The position numbers and the translations under genes were made by a program. Positions 1-7,357 of a DNA stretch of 36,407 nucleotides are shown here, piece by piece. Each line of letters opens with the position of its first letter. The stretch's first letter is position 1. Below the pieces are notes generated by a model. That model saw only the letters and a list, made by a program, of their open reading frames with translations. It was not told the origin of the DNA and did not search any database. The stretch is from Candidatus Saccharimonadota bacterium (GTDB lineage Bacteria; Patescibacteriota; Saccharimonadia; Saccharimonadales; Saccharimonadaceae): contig JACPYF010000013.1 in NCBI GenBank assembly GCA_016196195.1, positions 1-36,407 of the forward strand, given 5' to 3'.

Positions 1-196
1 AATCTGTGAAGATGAAATGGGCTGGGCGTAAAGCGGCTCGTAATGGCAAAAAACTACTTCGTCTGGATGTCCCATCTAAAACGACGGACTAAAATCTTAT
101 TATGAAAGTTTGGGTTTTAAACGGCTACAGGATAAAGAAGTTAAGGCTCCAGACAGCACATACACAGTAGCGCTATACGAGAAACCCACAGTATAG
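1..196 (+). pseudogene. GNAT-family N-acetyltransferase, C-terminal part, frameshifted
   Basis: This is the 3' end of a gene entering from the left edge. One frame (from base 3) reads a typical GNAT acetyl-CoA-binding helix and strand (GRKAARNGKKLLRLDV) and stops at the TAA at 90-92. The next frame continues the same fold (KSYYESLGFKRL, the usual YYxxxGF element) to the TAG at 194-196. One inserted base near 90 would restore a single reading frame through the join. GNAT enzymes move an acetyl group from acetyl-CoA to amines; the substrate cannot be told. It is either a recent pseudogene or a single-base sequencing or assembly error; the intact motifs on both sides favour a recent or artificial shift. 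Confidence 0.6.
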
Positions 197-197
197 A

Positions 198-482
198 TTA
201 ATAATCAAAAATAATCCTGTGATAGCCCTCAGCCTCAGCCTCTTTGGCTGTACAAAATTCATAATCGCTAAGTGGCTCGAAACCATACTCCTTGTCACCG
301 GGCAAATCGTAAGAGTAAGATGCCGCAAAATTGCTTGACTTGACAGGTAGGTGGCCGCACTTTAGGGTACCGTATGCAAACGGAAGCACGCCTGATATGA
401 ATCCCCCAAATAACAAGATTGGGATCAGAGCAATTGAAGCAATTACTACAAATACCTTTTTGTTTTTGTTTAGTTTCTTCAT
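198..482 (-). CDS. Small single-pass membrane protein, unknown
   Basis: A 94-residue protein with a lysine-rich start (MKKLNKNKK), one strongly hydrophobic segment at about residues 10-35, and a polar tail with two cysteines (about 42 and 77) that would lie outside the membrane. I do not recognise a family. The reading frame extends upstream to 575, but I chose ATG 482: the extension has no hydrophobic or conserved character, and a -10-like TAGAAT lies 7 nt upstream of ATG 482, the spacing seen for many first genes here. It is divergent from the SET gene at 537. The two extracytoplasmic cysteines could form a disulfide. Existence is likely, function unknown. Confidence 0.5.
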   Translation of the reverse strand: MKKLNKNKKVFVVIASIALIPILLFGGFISGVLPFAYGTLKCGHLPVKSSNFAASYSYDLPGDKEYGFEPLSDYEFCTAKEAEAEGYHRIIFDY

Positions 483-536
483 ATAAGTTATTCTAACACT
501 AACCTTTCTATTAGGCCATTTGCTATACTCTATCTT

Positions 537-884
537 ATGATAAGCGGCATCAAGCCAAATAGTATTAACGGTCATTCCCCGCTACCTGAAGAAGTATATA
601 TAGAAAAATCACCTCTTCATGGTATGGGTATTTTTGCCAAAGTGGATATCCCGAAAGAACATGATTTTGGTATAACTCATATTGCAGATGAAAGGTTTAA
701 CAATGGTTATATTCGCACCTCTATAGGTGGTTTTGTGAACCATTCTACAAACCCGAACATTGAGCTAAGAGAGCAAGACGACACTCTACACCTTTGGACA
801 ATAAAGCCCGTAGAGAAAGGTGAAGAACTGACTGTTGACTACACGCCGTATTACACAGCCGAAGAATTAGCCACATATAGATAG
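537..884 (+). CDS. SET-domain protein (putative protein lysine methyltransferase)
   Basis: A 115-residue protein that is essentially a bare SET domain. The N-terminal strand motif SPLHGMGIFAKVDI is at about 25-38, the SAM-binding motif GGFVNHSTNPN at about 63-73, and the C-terminal GEELTVDYTPYY, with the catalytic-type tyrosine, at about 95-106. There is no post-SET cysteine cluster, unlike the second SET protein at 12896-13336. SET enzymes use S-adenosylmethionine to methylate lysines, in bacteria often on ribosomal or DNA-binding proteins; the target here is unknown. The -10 box TATACT (524-529) ends 7 nt before the ATG, so a leaderless transcript is likely. The downstream peptidase starts within 15 nt but has its own -10. 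Confidence 0.75.
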   Translation: MISGIKPNSINGHSPLPEEVYIEKSPLHGMGIFAKVDIPKEHDFGITHIADERFNNGYIRTSIGGFVNHSTNPNIELREQDDTLHLWTIKPVEKGEELTVDYTPYYTAEELATYR

Positions 885-897
885 TATAATGACCCCT

Positions 898-1518
898 ATG
901 GAACAACTAAGCCCTACCCCGCCACAATTGAAACAAGTTACACTGCAGTCACTGTTCGAAGAGCTCGGTGAGTATGATGCGATGCGTTCATGCACGCCAA
1001 CATCTTTTTATATGCTGCTACAGGCTATCGATGGCTTGCCAGATAGTCAATCAGCTGCAGACTTTGTCCGAGGCCTTAATACAGACGAAGCTCACACAAC
1101 AGACCACAACTGGAGCAGGCCTGCCCTGTCAGCCGCGATACGTGAGGCGTATGATGTAGCTGTTGTCTCGTGGCAGCTAAACGGCGGCACCAATATAGAG
1201 GCCATGCAGAAAGCTGGCTACCTGGAGACCGACCAAGAAGTTGAGGTTTTTAACGATGCAGTAAGCGGCCGCAGCGTAGAAGACGTCGTACGAGCTGGTT
1301 ACCCTGTAATGGTGACTATGCAGCCAAACTTTGGTGACACAGGCAGCCAAAGTGTGCATTCCGTCATCATTGAAGCCTGGCATGACGCTGCGGTAACAGT
1401 TGTTGACTCTGACGCTAGAAACACCTCGACACAGTTCAGCCCAGACGAGATCAGGCAAAGTATCAGCCCTCAAGGGGCCGGCACCATAGTTTTGCCCAAA
1501 CATCCCCAGCAAAATTGA
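898..1518 (+). CDS. Papain-like cysteine peptidase (C39-like), putative
   Basis: A 206-residue protein. A cysteine in the SCTPTSFYMLLQAI segment (near residue 32) opens a helix, as in papain-fold peptidases. A histidine in SVHSVIIEAW and an aspartate in VTVVDSDARN (about residues 153-172) complete a plausible Cys-His-Asp triad, the order used by C39-like enzymes. There is no signal peptide or membrane segment, so action in the cytosol is expected unless it is exported another way. The frame also has an ATG at 889, but that lies inside the -10 box TATAAT (885-890); the next ATG at 898 sits 7 nt after it, matching the leaderless pattern. The substrate is unknown, and a transglutaminase-like or inactive role cannot be excluded. 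Confidence 0.55.
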   Translation: MEQLSPTPPQLKQVTLQSLFEELGEYDAMRSCTPTSFYMLLQAIDGLPDSQSAADFVRGLNTDEAHTTDHNWSRPALSAAIREAYDVAVVSWQLNGGTNIEAMQKAGYLETDQEVEVFNDAVSGRSVEDVVRAGYPVMVTMQPNFGDTGSQSVHSVIIEAWHDAAVTVVDSDARNTSTQFSPDEIRQSISPQGAGTIVLPKHPQQN

Positions 1519-1569
1519 TTTCTCCTCTGATATGGTGTAAACTTTTGCTTACGTACTAACCAATAACGT

Positions 1570-1645
1570 GGCTCTTTAGCTCAGTTGGTAGAGCAGAGGC
1601 TTGAAGAGCCTTGTGTCCTCGGTTCGAGTCCGAGAGGAGCCACCA
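1570..1645 (+). tRNA. tRNA-Phe (GAA)
   Basis: Full cloverleaf. The 7 bp acceptor GGCTCTT pairs with AGGAGCC; the D arm has AGTTGGTAGA; the anticodon stem GAGGC/GCCTT carries loop TTGAAGA with anticodon GAA at 1603-1605; the T arm is CTCGG/CCGAG around TTCGAGT. Discriminator A and the CCA end are encoded (1643-1645). Confidence 0.97.
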
Positions 1646-1652
1646 AGAAAAT

Positions 1653-1683
1653 ACCTGATCGTCATGATCGGGTCTTTTCTTAT
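1653..1683 (+). terminator. Intrinsic terminator after tRNA-Phe
   Basis: An 8 bp stem ACCTGATC/GATCGGGT (one G-T pair) with loop GTCAT is followed by TCTTTTCTTATT. It lies 7 nt past the tRNA CCA end and separates it from the convergent coaE. Confidence 0.7.
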
Positions 1684-1708
1684 TAGGGACAAAGCCCACC
1701 AAGCTAGA

Positions 1709-2425
1709 TTAGTCGGAAGAGTCAGTTTTTACTGGCTCTTCGTCATTTTTACCCAACATAGTGAGGTGCATAGGTAGGAACCTACCAAAATGCATTGTTG
1801 CTACGGTCCTGTGGGACTCTTCAATCGGACCGTTGTTATTTACGATAAAGTGCGAACGTTCATTTCGCTCTGTGCGAGCCATTTGCTGTGCAATGATAGC
1901 GTCAACATTTCTACGTTTCTTGCCCTCGGCTACCCGTTCGTCTTCCCTGGCTTCGGCCCTCTTGCGCTGAGTTGCCTCGTTAACGTCAACAGTGACTACA
2001 TAGTGCACTCTTTGCTCGCCACCAGTTTCTAATAGTAATGGTGAGTCCAAAATAGCATAGTTACCGAGTCGTAAATTGGCCTGAAGCTGTCGGTCAACCT
2101 CGTGTCCTATAGCGGGATGTTTGATCGCCTCTAATCTCTGCAATGCAGCGGATTTAACACCAGGAGGCTGGTCTTTTGGAAAAACAATTTCACCTAGCCT
2201 GCCTTTATCAATTTCTCGGCTTTCATTTAGGATAGCTTTGCCCCAGTATTTGACTATTTCTTCGTAGGCTTCGGTGCCTCGTAGCATAACTTCATCTGAT
2301 ATAACATCAGCATCAACAATGCCAACACCAAGTTCTTTGAACCTATTGGCTATGGTGCTTTTTCCAGATCCTATTCCACCAGTAAGACCAACCACCAAGC
2401 CTGGTTCAGTATTTAACTGTTTCAT
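1709..2425 (-). CDS. coaE: Dephospho-CoA kinase
   Basis: This enzyme catalyses the last step of coenzyme A synthesis, ATP-dependent 3'-phosphorylation of dephospho-CoA, in the cytosol. The protein is 238 residues, slightly longer than the usual ~200. The P-loop GLTGGIGSGKST is at about 14-25, followed by the family motif GVGIVDADVISDEV. The CoA-binding region around HPAIGHEV and the lid region (QMARTERNERSHFIVNNNG) are present. The C-terminal ~30 residues, ending in an acidic EEPVKTDSSD tail, are extra. It reads from its own promoter overlapping the end of ndh, with TATAAT 7 nt before the ATG. Confidence 0.93.
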   Translation of the reverse strand: MKQLNTEPGLVVGLTGGIGSGKSTIANRFKELGVGIVDADVISDEVMLRGTEAYEEIVKYWGKAILNESREIDKGRLGEIVFPKDQPPGVKSAALQRLEAIKHPAIGHEVDRQLQANLRLGNYAILDSPLLLETGGEQRVHYVVTVDVNEATQRKRAEAREDERVAEGKKRRNVDAIIAQQMARTERNERSHFIVNNNGPIEESHRTVATMHFGRFLPMHLTMLGKNDEEPVKTDSSD

Positions 2426-2432
2426 AATAAAT

Positions 2433-2461
2433 ATTATACCAGAAAATACATAAATAGTCTA
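2433..2461 (-). promoter_or_regulatory. Promoter of coaE
   Basis: TAGACT (2461-2456) and TATAAT (2438-2433) are separated by 17 nt. The -10 ends 7 nt before the coaE ATG, predicting a leaderless mRNA. The -35 overlaps the TAG stop of ndh. Confidence 0.6.
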
Positions 2462-3661
2462 TTTTTTAGTGGCGCAGATTTCGCACTCTTCTTCGGCGCC
2501 GAACTCTGTCGCCCATTGCTGAGAGGCTTTCCACCAAGGTTCTAGGTCATGATAACCAACCCAATCGGCAGCTTCGCGTATCATCCATCCCGTCCAGCCA
2601 GTTAGGCGTAGTTTGCCATACTCGAAAGCAGCCCAGCCGTAGCCAATCGGTACAACTGTTGCTGGAAACTTTGGCTTGTAGGCGTCACCCTCATTACCAT
2701 AGTATTTTGCTTCGATATCGTGTGTGACATAATGCCCATCATAGACAGCTGTCTGGGCGAGTCCTGAATATGGAGTATTGGCATTGTCACCAACCACATA
2801 TATATCTTCTTCGGCTATTAGGTGCTCGTCGACGGTGACTTTGCCGCGTTCAGACAGGTTAAAGTCATTGTCTTTGAAAAACGGGTTGTTTGAGGTGCCT
2901 GCCGTCCAAACAACAGTATGAGACGGTATGTCTTTGCTACTAACCATCAAACTATCTTCGTCCATGCCTTGGACCATTTTGTGTACCATCACTTGGATAC
3001 CAAGCTTTTTCAGGCGCTTGGCAGCTGCGACAGATACTTTTTCAGCTGAATTAGGTAATATCCGAGGTGCCGCCTCGATGAGCTTTACATTGATACGACG
3101 GTTTTTAATTCCGTGTCGCTTCATAATTTGACGCATATATGTTGGTAATGCACCAGCCAGTTCTACGCCGCTCGGGCCACCACCGACTATGATGTAGTTA
3201 ATGTCTGGCTTGCCTTCGTCTTGCAGTAGCTCATGGAGATGTGCCTTGAACCGTTTTACCTCTTCCGGAGATTTTATGCCATAAGAATACTTGCTCAGAC
3301 CTTCTATGCCAAAGTAGTTTGTTATCACACCCAAAGCCAGTACTAGTTTGTCGTAGGCTAATATTTTTTCGCTCTCTAGCTCGATAGATTTTGTAGTTCT
3401 GTCCAATTTAACTAGTTTGTCGTTGATAAAGTTGATGTTCCCGCCCTCTAAAATTTCACTAAGGGGTATCGCAGACTGCCGGAACAACCCACCGGTTGCA
3501 GTGTGATATAAGGTTGGGTTATAACGAAAGTCCAACTTGTCAGATATTAGGGTTACTTCGAACTCTTCGTTATGGCTAAGCTCTAGGGCTGCCTTGATAC
3601 CACCAAAACCACCACCAACTACAACAATCTGCTGTTTTTCAGTATTTGTTTTTTTATTCAT
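2459..3661 (-). CDS. ndh: Type II NADH dehydrogenase (NDH-2)
   Basis: A single-subunit, non-proton-pumping FAD enzyme that passes electrons from NADH to quinone at the inner face of the membrane. The 400 residues carry an N-terminal FAD dinucleotide fold (VVVGGGFGGIKAALEL, about 13-28), a second NAD(P)H fold (YIIVGGGPSGVELAGAL, about 156-172), and the FAD-contacting IYVVGDNA about residue 290. No obvious membrane helix is seen; the C-terminal 50 residues, including tryptophans and a CEIC motif, could mediate peripheral attachment. It is divergent from glcD and shares a compact promoter region with it, suggesting linked electron-transfer roles. The quinone and terminal oxidase are not in this window. 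Confidence 0.87.
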   Translation of the reverse strand: MNKKTNTEKQQIVVVGGGFGGIKAALELSHNEEFEVTLISDKLDFRYNPTLYHTATGGLFRQSAIPLSEILEGGNINFINDKLVKLDRTTKSIELESEKILAYDKLVLALGVITNYFGIEGLSKYSYGIKSPEEVKRFKAHLHELLQDEGKPDINYIIVGGGPSGVELAGALPTYMRQIMKRHGIKNRRINVKLIEAAPRILPNSAEKVSVAAAKRLKKLGIQVMVHKMVQGMDEDSLMVSSKDIPSHTVVWTAGTSNNPFFKDNDFNLSERGKVTVDEHLIAEEDIYVVGDNANTPYSGLAQTAVYDGHYVTHDIEAKYYGNEGDAYKPKFPATVVPIGYGWAAFEYGKLRLTGWTGWMIREAADWVGYHDLEPWWKASQQWATEFGAEEECEICATKK

Positions 3662-3670
3662 CTGAACAAC

Positions 3671-3711
3671 AGTATATATCTCTTGCGTACGAGCTGCAAT
3701 AAGTTTATGCT
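3671..3711. promoter_or_regulatory. Interlocked divergent promoters for ndh and glcD
   Basis: Rightward: TTGCGT (3683-3688), 17 nt, TATGCT (3706-3711), then 8 nt to ATG 3720. Leftward: TTGCAG (3699-3694), 17 nt, TATACT (3676-3671), then 9 nt to ATG 3661. The two promoters overlap, so RNA polymerase can probably occupy only one at a time, and both predict leaderless mRNAs. Confidence 0.65.
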
Positions 3712-3719
3712 TAGAAGCA

Positions 3720-5384
3720 ATGAAAGACTTCGAGCAAGCGCTAGTAAAGGTGGGTTTTGGCGGTGAAATAGAAGATTCTGTTGATGTTTTAGAAAAGTAT
3801 TCTCATGACGCGTCGATGTTCGAGATTAAACCGCAGCTAGTCGTTGCACCACATACTGCCGAAGATGTAGAAAAGCTAGTCACACTAGTAGCAAAAGAAA
3901 AAAAGAGGAATGAGCACCTAAGTTTGACCGCACGTTCTGCTGGAACATGTATGTCTGGTGGAGCTATCAATGATTCGATCATCATAGATTTTAATCGTCA
4001 CCTGACAAAAGTCATTAACGTCACAGGCTCTAGCGCTCGAACACAACCTGGAGCATTCTTTCGTGATTTTGACGCATTAACAATTGCCCACGACAGTTTA
4101 CTACCTAGCTACCCAGCTAGCCGTGACCTTTGTACAGTCGGCGGGATGATAAACAATAACAGTGGTGGTGAAAAATCATTAGAATACGGAAAAACCGAGA
4201 AATATGTCCGTGAGATAGATTTTGTGTTTTCTGACGGGGTTAAACGAAAAGTAAAGCCACTCAAGCGTACAGAACTGATCAAGAAAATGGCTCAGAAAGA
4301 TCTTGAAGGCAAAGTTTACAAAGATTTATACCAACTAATCGAAGATAACTACGAAGCTATTAAAGCCGCCAAGCCGCATGTTAGCAAGAATTCGACTGGA
4401 TATAACCTATGGAACGTCTGGGATCGTGAAACTGGCATATTTGACCTAACACAGGTTATTGTCGGCGGACAAGGAACATTAGGTATGGTCACTGAGGCCG
4501 AGTTCAAGCTAGTAAAACGTCGCAAACACTCTGGCTTGCTGGTATTGTTCCTGAAGGATATTGATGATTTGGGTGAGTTAACAGAGAAAATATTGGTACA
4601 CAAACCAGCGACACTAGAATGTTTCGATGATGCGACGCTACTGTTAGGTATGAAGTTTTTGCCTAGTTTTTTGTCAAAATTAGGTCTAAAAAAATGGCTA
4701 CAATTGGTGTTTGGTCTAGCGCCAACTGGCATACAGTTCCTGCGCGGCATACCTAAACTAGTCGTTATGGTGGAATTTAACGATGAAACAGAAGATGGCG
4801 TGCGCAAAAAGGTACATGATTTGCATTCAGAATTGGGCCATTTACACGCAAGATACGAAATCAATGGGTTTGAAGAAGATCCGACCGAAGGTAAGAGTGA
4901 AAAGTTCTGGATAATGCGCCGTCAAAGCTTTCAATTACTACGTAGCAAGGTTAAAGACAAACACACTGCACCGTTTATCGATGATTTCGTAGTTAATCCA
5001 GAGCATTTGGCTGAGTTTTTGCCTAAGATCCGCAAAATCATAAAGAAATACAAGCTTTTAGCTACCATAGCAGGCCACTTGGGCGACGGTAACTTTCATA
5101 TTATTCCGCTAATGAAACTGGAAGATCCAAAAGACCGGCGCAAGCTACTGCCTGCAATGAAGGAAGTAAATCACTTGGTTCTAAAATATGGTGGTAGTTT
5201 GAGTGGCGAACACAATGACGGCTTAGTGCGCGGCCCATGGCTAAAAGAAATGTATGGCGCTGAAATGTTGGACATCTTTAAACGCACAAAGCAAATTTTT
5301 GACCCAGACAATATATTCAACCCTCACAAAAAGGCTGATGCTGATTGGGACTATAGTTTTTCGCATATTCGCGACCATTTCTAG
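3720..5384 (+). CDS. FAD-linked dehydrogenase, GlcD/D-lactate dehydrogenase type
   Basis: A 554-residue PCMH-type flavoprotein. The N-terminal FAD-binding domain has the signature LTARSAGTCMSGGA (about 69-82) and TVGGMINNNSGG (about 138-149). The C-terminal FAD-oxidase domain has GHLGDGNFHIIP (about 453-464), which supplies metal and substrate contacts, GEHNDGLVRG near 498-507, and the closing FDPDNIFNPHK. Such enzymes oxidise D-2-hydroxy acids, mostly D-lactate or glycolate, and pass electrons to quinone or cytochrome. There is no C-terminal iron-sulfur extension. It is divergent from ndh and followed closely by cfa. D-lactate is a likely substrate, but other 2-hydroxy acids are possible. 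Confidence 0.8.
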   Translation: MKDFEQALVKVGFGGEIEDSVDVLEKYSHDASMFEIKPQLVVAPHTAEDVEKLVTLVAKEKKRNEHLSLTARSAGTCMSGGAINDSIIIDFNRHLTKVINVTGSSARTQPGAFFRDFDALTIAHDSLLPSYPASRDLCTVGGMINNNSGGEKSLEYGKTEKYVREIDFVFSDGVKRKVKPLKRTELIKKMAQKDLEGKVYKDLYQLIEDNYEAIKAAKPHVSKNSTGYNLWNVWDRETGIFDLTQVIVGGQGTLGMVTEAEFKLVKRRKHSGLLVLFLKDIDDLGELTEKILVHKPATLECFDDATLLLGMKFLPSFLSKLGLKKWLQLVFGLAPTGIQFLRGIPKLVVMVEFNDETEDGVRKKVHDLHSELGHLHARYEINGFEEDPTEGKSEKFWIMRRQSFQLLRSKVKDKHTAPFIDDFVVNPEHLAEFLPKIRKIIKKYKLLATIAGHLGDGNFHIIPLMKLEDPKDRRKLLPAMKEVNHLVLKYGGSLSGEHNDGLVRGPWLKEMYGAEMLDIFKRTKQIFDPDNIFNPHKKADADWDYSFSHIRDHF

Positions 5385-5420
5385 ACACTGTTGATAGATG
5401 GGCGTATCATAAAAAGTGAT

Positions 5421-6539
5421 ATGGCTGAGCGAGACAAACGTATCGTAATAAACCTGTTAAGACACGCAGGCATAGAGATTAACGGTAAAAAACCATACGA
5501 TATACAGGTACACGATGAGCGGTTTTATCGCCGAGCCCTGCGCCACCAGGGCCTAGGTATTGGCGAAGCATATATGGATGGTTGGTGGGAGGCTAAGTCT
5601 ATAGACCAACTAATAACCCGTGTACTAAATGCAGAGCTTGAAAACAAAGTACGCACCAGCCCAGAAATTATATTGTTAGGTCTATCAACCCTAATAACCA
5701 ACCGTCAAACCACCAGGCGAGCACGCAAGAACGCTGCTCATCACTACAACATTGGCAATGATTTGTACGAAAGAATGTTGGACAAACGTATGATATATTC
5801 GTGTGGCTATTGGAAAAATGCCAAAACGCTAGACGACGCACAGGAAGCCAAACTAAAACTAATCTGCGATAAATTAGAGCTCAAAAAAGGGATGACACTA
5901 CTAGACATTGGCTGTGGCTGGGGCGGATTTTCCGAATATGCAGCCAGAAACTATGGGGTTAAAGTTACCGGCATTAGTCCAGCGTCCGAGCAAGTAAAAT
6001 TGGCTAGAAAACGCACAAAGAGCTTGAGTGTAAAGATCGAGCAAAAGGATTACCGTGATATGACTGGTAATTTCGACCGAATCGTCTCGATCGGCATGCT
6101 AGAACACGTCGGCTACAAGAACTACAACAAATTCTTTGATATATGCCGCAAATTACTAAAAGACGACGGTTTGATGTTGCATCATACAATAGGCAGTAAC
6201 GCGTCTGTTCGATCTGGTGACCCGTGGATGGACCGATATATCTTTCCTGGTGGTAACTTGCCGTCGATTGCGCAAATTTCAAAAGCGGTTGAAAATAAAC
6301 TGATAATTGAGGATATTCATAATATCGGACCAGATTATGACAATACCCTGATGGCCTGGCACAAAAATTTCATGAAATACTGGGGTGAAATTGAAGACTT
6401 TTACGATGAGAGGTTCAAACGAATGTGGGAATATTATCTGCTATCTTGCGCTGCTGGTTTTCGCAGTCGCAACCTACAGCTATGGCAAATTGTTATGCGC
6501 CCGCGTGTACAGACACCTACCTACAGAAGCGTTCGCTAG
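5421..6539 (+). CDS. cfa: Cyclopropane-fatty-acyl-phospholipid synthase
   Basis: It adds a methylene bridge from SAM to cis double bonds of membrane phospholipid acyl chains, changing membrane stability. Similarity to the enterobacterial enzyme is visible along the whole length: GLGIGEAYMDGWWE near the start, HYNIGNDLYERMLD, the SAM site LLDIGCGWGG, the active-site region SIGMLEHVGYKNY, and the C-terminal WEYYLLSCAAGFRSRNLQLWQ. The start is uncertain. TTG 5391 gives 382 residues and lies 6 nt after glcD; ATG 5421 gives 372, keeps all conserved parts and has TATCAT 10 nt upstream. The substrate phospholipids may be scavenged, since this type of genome often lacks lipid synthesis. The proteobacteria-like sequence suggests old transfer. 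Confidence 0.92.
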   Translation: MAERDKRIVINLLRHAGIEINGKKPYDIQVHDERFYRRALRHQGLGIGEAYMDGWWEAKSIDQLITRVLNAELENKVRTSPEIILLGLSTLITNRQTTRRARKNAAHHYNIGNDLYERMLDKRMIYSCGYWKNAKTLDDAQEAKLKLICDKLELKKGMTLLDIGCGWGGFSEYAARNYGVKVTGISPASEQVKLARKRTKSLSVKIEQKDYRDMTGNFDRIVSIGMLEHVGYKNYNKFFDICRKLLKDDGLMLHHTIGSNASVRSGDPWMDRYIFPGGNLPSIAQISKAVENKLIIEDIHNIGPDYDNTLMAWHKNFMKYWGEIEDFYDERFKRMWEYYLLSCAAGFRSRNLQLWQIVMRPRVQTPTYRSVR

Positions 6540-6552
6540 TGCTACCTCGGTA

Positions 6553-6581
6553 TTGAATATTACATGAATTTATGTTAAAAT
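6553..6581 (+). promoter_or_regulatory. Promoter of the cation transporter cassette
   Basis: TTGAAT (6553-6558), 17 nt, TAAAAT (6576-6581). Unlike its neighbours it gives a 5' leader of about 40 nt with a Shine-Dalgarno sequence (AAGGTAGGTG, 6615-6624) before the GTG start. Confidence 0.6.
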
Positions 6582-6628
6582 AGTACTGTTCACGTTAGAA
6601 AGCAACTTAAATCTAAGGTAGGTGATCC

Positions 6629-7324
6629 GTGGCTCATACCCACACCCACAACCATCATCATGGTCATGGGTGCGACCATGACCATGGTGCTCAAACACCA
6701 GCAACAATCGCCACAGCAGTGATTCTTTTTTCACTGGCAACTGTGGAGTGGTTTGCCGGCAAGGGACTCAACAACCCAGGCGTCATAGCCGACGCCGGGC
6801 ACAACCTTTCCGACGCCATATTCGCACTGGCCGTGGTCTTGATGATCCCGGTTATAGGCATCGGCAGGAAAGTTTTTTCCAGCTCGCACTTCATGAGGTG
6901 CAACATCGAGTCCTTGGTGGCGATCGTAATCGCCTTTACCACAATCGCTATGATCGGCTACTTGTCGATCGAGCAAGTGTTGAAGGGGGTGTCCACTGAG
7001 CATTCCGAGCTGGTCTTGCTGATCGGTATTGTGAGTTGGGGTATCAACCTCACACTTGCAAAAATGCTGATGCGCTCGAGCAACAGTGTGACGAAGTCAC
7101 TAGGAGTTCACCTCCTGTCAGATGCAACAGCATCACTCTGGATTAGCGGAGCCGCCATAGCGACCCTTGCGGTCGCCTGGTGGGGCTGGAATGTCATTGC
7201 AGCAGTCATCATTTTGGGGCTCGCCGCGAAGCACAACTGGCACCTCATCTCTGATGAAGGCAAAAAGATCCACCGACTCGAGTCATGCTCTGAAAACGTG
7301 AACAGCCCGTCCCATAGTCATTAA
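6629..7324 (+). CDS. Cation diffusion facilitator (Zn2+-type) transporter
   Basis: A 231-residue membrane protein that probably exports zinc or another divalent cation using the proton gradient. The N-terminus is a histidine-rich tail (14 His in the first 30 residues) and the C-terminus ends SPSHSH, both metal-binding features. About six hydrophobic segments follow. The metal site HNLSDAIFA (TM2) and its partner HLLSDATAS (TM5) give the paired H-x3-D sites of CDF proteins. It lacks the usual C-terminal dimerisation domain, so it is shorter than the ~300-residue norm. Base composition and codon choice (GCC, ATC, CTC, GTC) are clearly GC-richer than its neighbours, and it has its own promoter, SD site, GTG start and terminator: a self-contained imported cassette. 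Confidence 0.85.
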   Translation: MAHTHTHNHHHGHGCDHDHGAQTPATIATAVILFSLATVEWFAGKGLNNPGVIADAGHNLSDAIFALAVVLMIPVIGIGRKVFSSSHFMRCNIESLVAIVIAFTTIAMIGYLSIEQVLKGVSTEHSELVLLIGIVSWGINLTLAKMLMRSSNSVTKSLGVHLLSDATASLWISGAAIATLAVAWWGWNVIAAVIILGLAAKHNWHLISDEGKKIHRLESCSENVNSPSHSH

Positions 7325-7344
7325 ATCGACAGGGGCGGGCTTTT
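7304..7344 (+). terminator. Terminator of the transporter cassette
   Basis: AGCCCGTCCC (7304-7313) pairs with GGGGCGGGCT (7332-7341) and is followed by TTTT. The stem starts inside the end of the gene, across its TAA stop. A smaller hairpin and a T6 run continue to 7368, up to the end of the convergent typA. Confidence 0.6.
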
Positions 7345-7357
7345 CGCCCTTCTGGGG

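Noticed and set aside
4349-4864. 171-codon minus-strand frame within glcD
   Set aside because: It is the antisense shadow of a well-conserved gene, with no start signals and no protein-like motif.
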